From NCBI RefSeq assembly GCF_000276665.1, contig NW_004955481.1, positions 3,122,132 through 3,186,131 on the forward strand: 64,000 nt of DNA, written 5' to 3'. The notes below the pieces were generated by a model that worked only from the letters and a program-made list of their open reading frames with translations, was not told where the DNA came from and made no database searches. How positions within the stretch are numbered: position 1 is the first letter of the stretch; every line of letters starts with the position of its first letter. The position numbers and the translations under genes were made by a program. Source of the DNA: Chinchilla lanigera. Its lineage: Eukaryota; Chordata; Mammalia; Rodentia; Chinchillidae. This document shows, one piece after another, positions 56,312 through 64,000 of this stretch.

Positions 56312-57578
56312 AGAGGAGAAAAAAAAAAGGGAACCAACAATAGGAAAATAACATGACAAGGATAAGTCAATACATATCAGTTATAACCATCAATATAAAT
56401 GGTCTCAATTCACCAATCAAAAGAAACAGATTGGCAGATTGGATCAAGAAGCAAGATCCAACAATATGCTGCATGCAAGAAACATTTAATTCAAAGAGAA
56501 ATTCACAAATTGAAAGTCAAAGGATGGAAAAAAAATACTTCATGTCACAGTGACCCAGAAGAAAGCAGGGGCAACTATTCTATTTGCAGACCAAGTAGGT
56601 ATCAAGCCAAGACTGATCAGAAAAGACTAAGAAGCTCACTACATATTTGTCAAGGGAACAACCCAAGAGAAAGGGACAACAATCATAAACATATATGCAC
56701 AAAATACCAGTGCACTGAATTATATAAAACAGATATTAGTAGACACGAAAAAGCAAATATGCACTAATACAATTATAATGCAGGATCTCAACACCCCACT
56801 GTCACAGACAGATCAACTAGACAAAAAAATCAACAATGAAATATCAGAACTGAACCAAACTTTGGAACAAATGGACTTAGTAGATGTCTACAGTGTTCCA
56901 TACCACAGTATCAGAATACATATTCTTCTCAGCTGCACACTGGATATTCTCCAACATACTTAAGTAAATGCAAAGGAACTGAAATTATCCCATGCATATT
57001 ATCAGGCCACAGTGCATTGAAATTGGATATCAATGGCAAAAAAAAACTACAAAAACTTCATAAACACATAGAAATTTAAAAAAATACCCTTAGAACAATC
57101 AATGGGTCACAGATACAATTAAAGAAGAAATTAGACAATTTCTATAGCTAAATGATAATGCCAATAAAACATACCAGAACTTATGGAACACAATGAAAGC
57201 AGTCCTATGAGGGAAATTTATAGCAGTGAATACTAATATCCAAAAACCAGTGAGCTCAAATAAACAACCTAATGTTGAATGTCAAGCTTCTAGAAATAGA
57301 AGAGCAAGTCAAGCCCAAAGCTTTTACAGGGAAATATATAGATCAGAGCAGAAATTAAAGCATGGAGACTAAGGAAACAATACAAAGAATCAATGAATCA
57401 AGAGCTTGTTCTTTGATAGATTAAATAAAATTGACAAACCTTTAGCCAATCTTTTAAAAAACCCGAAAAGAAAAAAAAAGGTTCAAATCCACACAATTTA
57501 GAATGAAAAAAGTGAAATACAACAGATCCTGCAGAATTCCAGAAGGTCATCAATACTTACTTTGAGAACCTGTATTTG

Positions 57579-57664
57579 TTTTTTTTTTTTCCTGGTACTG
57601 GGAATCAAACTCACGTCATGCTTGCCAGGTAGGCGCTGTGCCGCTGAACTAAATCCCCACCCCC
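57579..57664 (-). repeat. ID-like SINE nested in L1, antisense, 15-bp TSD
   Basis: T-run, 'cctggtactgggaatcaaac' and 'ctgaactaaatccccacccc'. GAGAACCTGTATTTG is duplicated at 57564-57578 and 57665-57679. Confidence 0.96.
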
Positions 57665-58597
57665 GAGAACCTGTATTTGAATAAGATGAAAATCACAGAA
57701 GAAATGGAGAGATTCCTAGATACACTTAAATTACCAAAGCTGAATCACGAAGATATAAAAATTCTAAACAAACCAATTATCAGTCAATAAACTGAAGTAG
57801 TAATTAAAAACCTACCATCAAAGAAAAGCCTAGGCCCTGATAGATTCATGGCTGACTTCCATAAGAAATTTAGAGATCTAATGTCACTACTTCTCAAATT
57901 ATTTAATGAAATTAAAAGGGAAGTAATATTCCCAAATTCATTCTGGGAAGCAAGCATTACCCTAATACCAAAACCAGAGAAGGATCCAACCTAAAAAAAG
58001 AACTACAGGCCAATATCCTTAATGAATATAGACACAAAAATCTTCAATAAGATACTGGCAAACTGAATGCAGCAAATAGTCAAGAAGATTATATACTATG
58101 ACCAAGTAGGATACACTGCAGATATGCAAGGATAGTGCAACATACACGAATCAATAAAATATACAAAAATCATTAGTAGATGCAGAAAAAGAGTTTGACA
58201 AAGTCCAATGTCTGCTCATGATAAAAACCCTGCAGAAAATTGGAACAGATGGCCTTTATCACAAACTGATAAAAGCCATGTATAACAAACCAATAGCTAA
58301 CATCCTACTAAATGAACAAAAACTCATAGCTTTCACTCTAAAATCAGAAACAAGCCAAAGATGTTCACTGTTACAACTCTTATTTAATATACTTTTGGAA
58401 ACATTAGCCAGAGCAATTAGACAAGAGAAAGAAATAAAAGGAAAAAGGATAGGAATGGAATATATTTGAGGATGACATGATACTCTACATAGAAGACCCC
58501 AAAAACTCCACCAAAAACTTCTAGATTTAATAACCAAATTCAGTAGTGCAGCAGTGTACAAAGTCAACACTTAAAAATCAATACCTGGATTGGTTTT

Positions 58598-58762
58598 TGG
58601 AGCGTGGTGGAGCATGCCTGTAATCCCAGCACTTGGGACACTGAGGCAGGAGGATCATTGTGAGTTCGAGGCCAGCCTGGGCTACAAAGTGAGCTCAAGG
58701 CCAGCCTGAAGTGCACAGTAAGACCCTGTCTTAAAAAGATCGAAAAAAAAAAAAAAAAAAAA
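58598..58762 (+). repeat. B1 SINE nested in L1
   Basis: 'ggagcatgcctgtaatccca', both internal segments, 'agaccctgtcttaaaaagat' and an A tail. Confidence 0.93.
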
Positions 58763-59847
58763 TAGCCTTGATGCACACACATAACAACCTCACTGAGAGA
58801 GAAATTAGGGAAACAATACCTTTCACAATAGCATCCAAAAAAATGAAAATATCCTAGGAATCAATCTAACAAAGAAAGTAAAAGACTTCTATGTTGAAAA
58901 CTATAGCACCCTAAAGAAGGAGATCAGAAACTATCAGAAAATGGAAAGATGGTCTTTGTCCTTGGGTAAGAAGAACCAATATAGTGAAAATGCCCATACT
59001 TCCAAAATTGTTAGACAGATTTAATGAAGTCCTGATCAAAATTTCAACAGCATATCTCACAGAATTAGAGAAAACAATCCTAAAATTAATTTGGAATCAG
59101 AAAAGACCTAGAATAGCAAAAGTATTTTTGGGCAACAAAGGCAAGGCCGGGGACATCACAATGCCTGACTTAAAACTGTATTACAAAGCTACTGTGATAA
59201 AAAACAGCATGGTACTGGCAAAAAAAGACCCAAGGATCAAATGGAACAGACTAGAGGATATAAAAACAACCCCAGAAACACTCAGCCACCTTCTCTCTGA
59301 CTAAGGAGCCAAACACCTTCCCCAGAAGAAAGATGGCCTCTTTAATAAATGATGTGGGAAAAAATGGCTTCCCACATGCCAAAGACTAAAAATAGACACA
59401 TTACCTTTCACCATGCACTAAACCAAAATCAAAATGAATTAAAGATCTAAACAGAAACACTAAATCTGCTGGAACACAGAATAGGTAAAACTCTTAAAGA
59501 CAATACAGAAGGCATAGACTTTATGAGCAAAACCCTGACCCCACAGGAATTATCACAAAGTCAACAACTGGGATCTCATCTTATTAAAAAGCTTTTGCAC
59601 AGCAAGAGAAACCACCAACAAAGTGAAGAGACAACCCAGTGTGGGAAAAAAATTTGCCAGCAGTTCCTCAGACAAAGAAGTATTATCTAGAAAAAAGAAC
59701 TCTAAAAAACCAGACCCTCCAAATTTAAAGACCCAACGCAAAAATGGGCATCTGAAATGAACAGATATTTCTTAGATGAAGTAGAAAGAGCAGGTAAGTA
59801 TACGAAAAAATGTTCAACATCATTGGACATTCAAGAAATGCAAATTA

Positions 59848-59941
59848 GGGGCTGGGGATTTAGCTCAGCAGCACAGTGTCTGCCTGGCAAGTTCAAGGTC
59901 GTGAGTTCGATTCCCAGTACTAGGGGTGGGGGGAAGACAAA
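59848..59941 (+). repeat. ID-like SINE nested in L1, 15-bp TSD
   Basis: 'ggggctggggatttagctca' body. AAGAAATGCAAATTA is duplicated at 59833-59847 and 59942-59956. Confidence 0.96.
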
Positions 59942-60774
59942 AAGAAATGCAAATTAAAACAACACTGAGATTCCATCTGACCCCAGAAAGAATGGCTATT
60001 ATCAAGAAATCAACCAATAACAAATGATGGTGGGGTTGTGGGGAAAAAGGAACCCTTCTCCACTGTTGGTGGGAGTGTAGGCTGGTACAACCACTGTGGA
60101 AATCAGTGTGGAGATTCCTCCAAACACTAGGACTAGAGGTCCCATTTGACCCAGCTATTCCCCTTCTTGGTATCTTCCCAAAAGAATTAAAAGCATCATG
60201 CCACAGCGATATATGCTTATCCATGTTTACAGCAGCACAATTTGTAATAGCTAAATCTTGGAAACAACTCAAATACCATCACCTGATGAATGGATAAAAA
60301 AGATGTGGCTTTTTTTCTACAATGGAGTACTACTCAGCCATAAAGAAAGATAAGCTTGAGACATTTCTAGCTAAATGGATGGACCCTGAGATCACACTCT
60401 TAAGTGAAATAAATCACACACACATATATAAATATTATTTCTCTGGTGTGAGAAATTGAAAGTGTAAATAAGGACCAAATATTTAAGATATTGGGAAATA
60501 GGAAGAAAATGTTCAAATGAAGCAGAGAAAAAAGGATGCTGGGAAAAGGAAAGAAGGAACAAGAAAAAAGAATGGAAGGAAAAAGTTGACACAAAGCTTT
60601 TGCAAATAAAGAGGGGAACAGGTGTTGATAGGAGGGGAAGGGAATGAGGAAAAGTGCAGAAACAAGATAAACCATGTACAGGTAGAAATTTCCTATGATG
60701 AGTGTTATCACTAAGTATATCTAAAATGTACCAATAAAATAAAGGTGGTTAAAAAAAAAAAAGTAAAATATAGA

Positions 60775-60905
60775 TTAGCCAAATCTAGCCCACCTGTTTT
60801 TGTAAGTAAAATTTTATTGTAACACATTAATCACACGTGTTCACTGTTTACATGTTCTCTGCTTCCACACTGAGTAAAGCTTTTTTGATTGGTTTATAGG
60901 GCCTA
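60775..60905 (+). mobile_element. MER5A-like hAT-Charlie fragment
   Basis: 'gccaaatctagcccacctgt' and 'gtaagtaaaattttattgta' match the MER5A core order seen at 23930. Confidence 0.7.
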
Positions 60906-61705
60906 AACATTTATTACACGTTCAGTGTGTAATATCTGAGTGGTCCCAGAATTATCTGGATTTCAAATTTTGGAATATTTGTATATACTTGAAACATCTC
61001 AGAGATGGGACCTAAATTGAAATACAAAATTTATTTACATTTCATCTATATCTTGTACAAATAGTCTGACAGTAATATTCTATGATAATTTTAGTATATG
61101 TATATTTTGTTTGCAGTTTCACATGAATTGAAATGAGGAATTTTCTACTTGTAGAATTAACATGGACACCCAAAAGTTTCAGATTTTAGAGGTTTCTGAA
61201 TTTTGGATTTTGGGATTAGGAACACTCAACTGTATCTGGCCTCATCATAAATATTTAAACCTCTTAGATGTGTGTATTGTATAGACATGACTCCTGGGAA
61301 TTAGCCTATATGTCCAGATCCCACCTCATGGAGCTCATACTCCAAATACAGTGACAAGATATGTATATAAACAAAAAAGTGAAAAGCTGAGTGTGTCAGA
61401 AAGAAAGAGACTACTACTTTTTATAGGGTATCTTATAGGACATAGCTTTTGTACTGTTTTAAGAAAGGCTATAATTTGGGTATACCGAGGTACAGAGAAG
61501 ACTTCCAGTACGTAAAAGTGCAGAACTGTGAAAACTACCACCATAACAATGAACTTTGGATGCAGGAGCAGCTAGGAGAAAATGCTAGTAAGTATTTTAA
61601 GATCAAAGCATTAAATACAATTTGGTTTAGGAACTGGGGAGTCATGATGATTAGAATAGTGCTTTAGAAAGATCAGCCTGGCCTTGTTATTTAAAATAAA
61701 TTTGA
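60906..61705. other. Unique intronic sequence
   Basis: No feature recognised. Confidence 0.4.
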
Positions 61706-61710
61706 GGAAC

Positions 61711-61876
61711 ACCGTGCATGGTGGCACACCTTCATTCGTAATCCCAGCACTTGGGAGGCTAAGGAGGATCCTTTCAAGTTTGAGACTAGCCTGAGCTACA
61801 AAGTGAGCTCAAGGTCAGCCTGAACTGCATAGCAAGACCCTGTCACAAAAAGACAAATAAATAAATAAATAAATGT
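61711..61876 (+). repeat. B1 SINE with (AAAT)n tail
   Basis: 'ccgtgcatggtggcacacct' head, 'gtgagctcaaggtcagcctg' and 'agaccctgtcacaaaaagac', then (AAAT)n. Confidence 0.92.
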
Positions 61877-61925
61877 GAGTGAAGGAAGAGATAATAGGAA
61901 AATATTATGAAGCTATTAAAATAAA

Positions 61926-62100
61926 CCAAGAAGCCAAGTATGCACCCGTAATCCCAGAATTTTGGAGTAAGTACTGTATTAATAAATGGAGGGATTTATT
62001 AATTCAGGATTTATTAATTCAGGATTGTCACAAGTTCAAGGCCAGCCTGGACTATGTAATGAGACCCTGTCTCAAAAGCCCAAAATAAATAAATAAAAAA
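61926..62100 (+). repeat. B1 SINE, internally rearranged
   Basis: 'gccaagtatgcacccgtaat' head. The middle shows a local duplication of 'ggatttattaattca' at about 61994-62023 before 'aaggccagcctggactatgt'. Confidence 0.8.
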
Positions 62101-62697
62101 TAATAAACCTAGAAAAATACTCATAATGCAGGTGGTGACCACCAGATTAGAAAAACTGGAATAAACAGTCTGACAATAAAACCATTCAAACACTTATGAT
62201 CTAACTAAAGCATCAGAATCTGCTTCCTTATTCATTTGGGGCAAAATGAATTTCCTTTCATTTTTTAGTTTTCATTTCCTTTGCCATTTCTCCCACCTTT
62301 GAACAAAACGTAATTTTCTAGTTAGTTTCAACAATTTTTTAAAAAAAATACTTAAATAATTAAAAGTGCTGGACTACCACTTTCCCATTTCAAAACCCTA
62401 ATATAAGCATTTAAAGTAATCAAAAAAAAAAAAAAAATCAAATTCATGTGCTAGGGCCCCCTCTGCTGGACCATTGGAGATAAAGCACAAGCTTATTAAA
62501 TTTGGGATTTTAATTTCTTCCAGTGAAGTGCCAAGAAATAATGGCTTTGTTTCACGGTGGTGCCTCCTGAAGTATATAAATGCTCTCCTCAGATGAACCA
62601 CGGATTTTTCAAAATGCTGATACTTTTATAATTGTTTAAACTGCTGATTAGTTATGAAAAAAGTTCAACCTATATTCAAACTTAACAACAGTAAATC
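62101..62697. other. Unique intronic sequence
   Basis: No feature recognised; the left TSD of the next insertion is at 62687-62697. Confidence 0.4.
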
Positions 62698-62900
62698 CCT
62701 TAATCAGCTTTGTATGTCTATATCTGTTTTCATGAAAAACCACTTTGAAGATATCAATATGTAATATAACAAGCATTGTTAACTCCCTACCACTCTGTTT
62801 GTAACTCTGTACTGTCTTTACTGTTCCTTTGCTATTTTGTAAAATGTTGGCTGTCTGTTAATATTTTCCTTTTATTTTTAAAATAAAAAAAAATTTAAAA
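62698..62900 (+). mobile_element. Short L1-3'UTR-unit insertion with 11-bp TSD
   Basis: About 203 bp related to the repeated blocks of the L1 3'UTR at 49754-50390 (shared 'gaagatatcaatatgtaata' layout and end 'tttttaaaataaaaaaaaa'). AACAGTAAATC is duplicated at 62687-62697 and 62901-62911. No ORF2 sequence is included. Confidence 0.85.
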
Positions 62901-62967
62901 AACAGTAAATCATATACTCAACTAAGAAATTTACTTCTCTGTACAGAGATAAACCGGAATTCATAGA

Positions 62968-63060
62968 TTGATGTGTGTGTGTGTATGTGTGTGTGTGTTT
63001 TGCACTCAAAGCAATTCTTCTGCCTGGAATTACAGGCATGCACCACCACACCTAGTAGAA
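62968..63060 (-). repeat. (TG)n plus B1 head fragment, antisense
   Basis: (GT)n at 62971-62999, then 'cctggaattacaggcatgca' and 'ccaccacacctagta'. Confidence 0.8.
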
Positions 63061-63420
63061 TGATTTTTTTTAATAAGTAAATTATGTTAAAAGCATTAAA
63101 TTACAGTTCCCTTGTCTGCTGTCTTTTAGCTGGACTCCATCAATACAAGGAGAAGATGGTATATCATAGGGTAAGAGAATGGTAAGGTATTTCTGTCTTT
63201 TTATCTAAAATGGAATTTTCTAATTGGCTTCAGCTCCTTCTAGATAAGACTAATTGCTGCCAAGTAATCTTGCTCTCTGGCATCGAAGAGACATCAACCT
63301 ACCTGGATCCCTCCATTTATTAATACAGTACTTACTTCTTATTAATATTCTTGTCTGGACAGCCTCGGAATCCTCTATCTGGCTTCTCAAGTCTTCAAGC
63401 ACCTATATAATCAATTTTTT
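63061..63420. other. Unique intronic sequence
   Basis: No exon recognised. Confidence 0.4.
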
Positions 63421-63422
63421 AA

Positions 63423-63588
63423 GCTGGGTGTGTTGGCGCACGCCTGTAATCCCAGCACTCAGGAGGCTGAAGCAGGAGGATCACTGTGAGTTTGAGACCA
63501 GACTGGGGTACAAAGTGAGCTCAAGGCCAGTCTGAGCTGCACAGTGAGACCCTCTTAAAAAAAGGCAAAAAAAAAAAAAAAAAAAAAA
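63423..63588 (+). repeat. B1 SINE with TSD
   Basis: 'gctgggtgtgttggcgcacg' head, duplicated segments and an A tail. 'atcaattttttgaa' after the tail echoes 'atcaattttttaa' before the head. Confidence 0.94.
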
Positions 63589-63689
63589 TCAATTTTTTGA
63601 AATACAATCCCTCTACATATAGGTAAAGGCCCAGGCCTATCTTTTCTGACTGTGTCCACCTATTGTTAGTCTGAGAAAACCTTCTAGAC

Positions 63690-64000
63690 TACTTGTGCCT
63701 TAGTCACTTTCTTGTTGCTGGGACATAATACTGTATACCCACAACTTAAAGGAGAGTTTTAACGTTTCAGAGTTCTCAATCCACGGGTGGCTTGCTCCAA
63801 GGCAGATACAGAATGGTAGAGGGTCAGAGTGAGTGAAAAGCTGCTCATGTCATGATGGCCAGGAAGCAGAAAATGGAGGAAGTGCAGAGGGACACACATC
63901 TTTCCAAGTCTGGTCCTCAGTGACTGGCCTCCAACCAGGCCCCATCTCCTAACAGCAAGTCAGCTATAGCACTTGCATTGTCCAATCACCTTCCAAAAGC
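63690..64000 (-). mobile_element. MaLR-like LTR, antisense, runs off the window
   Basis: 'gtcactttcttgttgctggg', 'cttaaaggagagttttaacg', 'ggccaggaagcagaaaatgg' and 'ccaggccccatctcctaaca' are the complement layout of a MaLR LTR. It is related to 46495-46870. Confidence 0.65.

Larger units (their letters stand above)
56353..60300 (+). pseudogene. L1 ORF2 remnant (endonuclease and reverse transcriptase)
   Basis: The endonuclease start is visible at 56353 on (ISVITININGLNSPIKRNRL, then DPTICCMQETF). RT sequence runs about 57800-58500, including an open piece at 58218-58469. The catalytic-box region at about 58470 reads F-E-D-D in a shifted frame, so the usual F-A-D-D is altered. The thumb/C-terminal part is open at 58984-59304 (LIWNQKRPRIAKVFLGNKGK) and the Cys-rich end lies near 60050-60297. 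Multiple stops, frameshifts and four SINEs disrupt it. Confidence 0.85.
53611..60765 (+). mobile_element. Near full-length LINE-1 with four nested SINEs
   Basis: About 7.15 kb. The start GACTTCTGGAAGATGG resembles mammalian L1 5' ends. A short AAATATAGA match (53602-53610 and 60766-60774) may be the TSD. Order: GC-richer 5'UTR (53611 to about 55000), degraded ORF1 (about 55090-56200), ORF2 (56353 to about 60300), 3'UTR and A tail (60751-60762). SINEs at 56204, 57579, 58598 and 59848 interrupt it. Stops and frameshifts in both ORFs make it inactive. Confidence 0.93.
28805..64000 (-). other. NSRP1 large upstream intron (incomplete)
   Basis: Starts at the acceptor of the 57-bp exon and runs off the window. 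I searched for the expected preceding exon (acidic Asp run near its 3' end) and for a GC-rich promoter or first exon and saw neither. Content is mostly L1, SINE, LTR and simple repeats. Confidence 0.7.

Overview
The window is mammalian nuclear DNA, most likely from a rodent. It is AT-rich, intron-rich and full of interspersed repeats. Two SINE types dominate: 7SL-derived B1 elements carrying the usual rodent internal duplication, and a tRNA-like ID-type SINE whose younger copies still have intact-looking A and B boxes. The mixture suggests a non-murid rodent (Castorimorpha or a squirrel-related lineage are possible). The species is inference and I cannot fix it.

The only protein-coding gene I can support is NSRP1 (nuclear speckle splicing regulatory protein 1, also called CCDC55/NSrp70), on the minus strand. 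Five consecutive coding exons, 28748-28804, 26192-26320, 25135-25342, 23723-23831 and 20402-21440, have canonical GT-AG borders and matching phases. Together they encode about 513 residues ending in the stop codon. The first two coding exons expected from the mammalian gene (about 38 residues) are not seen in 28805-64000, so the intron upstream of the 57-bp exon runs past the window edge (at least 35 kb).

1-20 kb lies 3' of NSRP1. It holds a unique stretch at 1-1617 (possibly part of a convergent neighbour's 3'UTR), many SINEs, a long CTTT/CCTT microsatellite, two MaLR-type LTRs and a decayed, internally deleted gammaretrovirus-like ERV in antisense (about 11.5-16.1 kb). 20-29 kb is the NSRP1 exon cluster, with a 100-N assembly gap inside a SINE at 24304-24403. 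29-64 kb is the large upstream intron. It is built mainly from LINE-1 copies, including a near full-length one at 53611-60765 with four nested SINEs and a 5'-truncated one at 48142-50409 with repeated 3'UTR units. It also has a 5S rRNA retropseudogene (34147-34230), DNA-transposon fossils (MER5-like), MIR/L2 remnants and simple repeats.

No new multi-gene system, CRISPR array or operon is present. The notable observations concern retroposition: a tailless 5S retrocopy with a 21-bp duplication, a mobile L1 3'UTR unit, a young ID-like SINE subfamily, and a probably artefactual scaffold gap.
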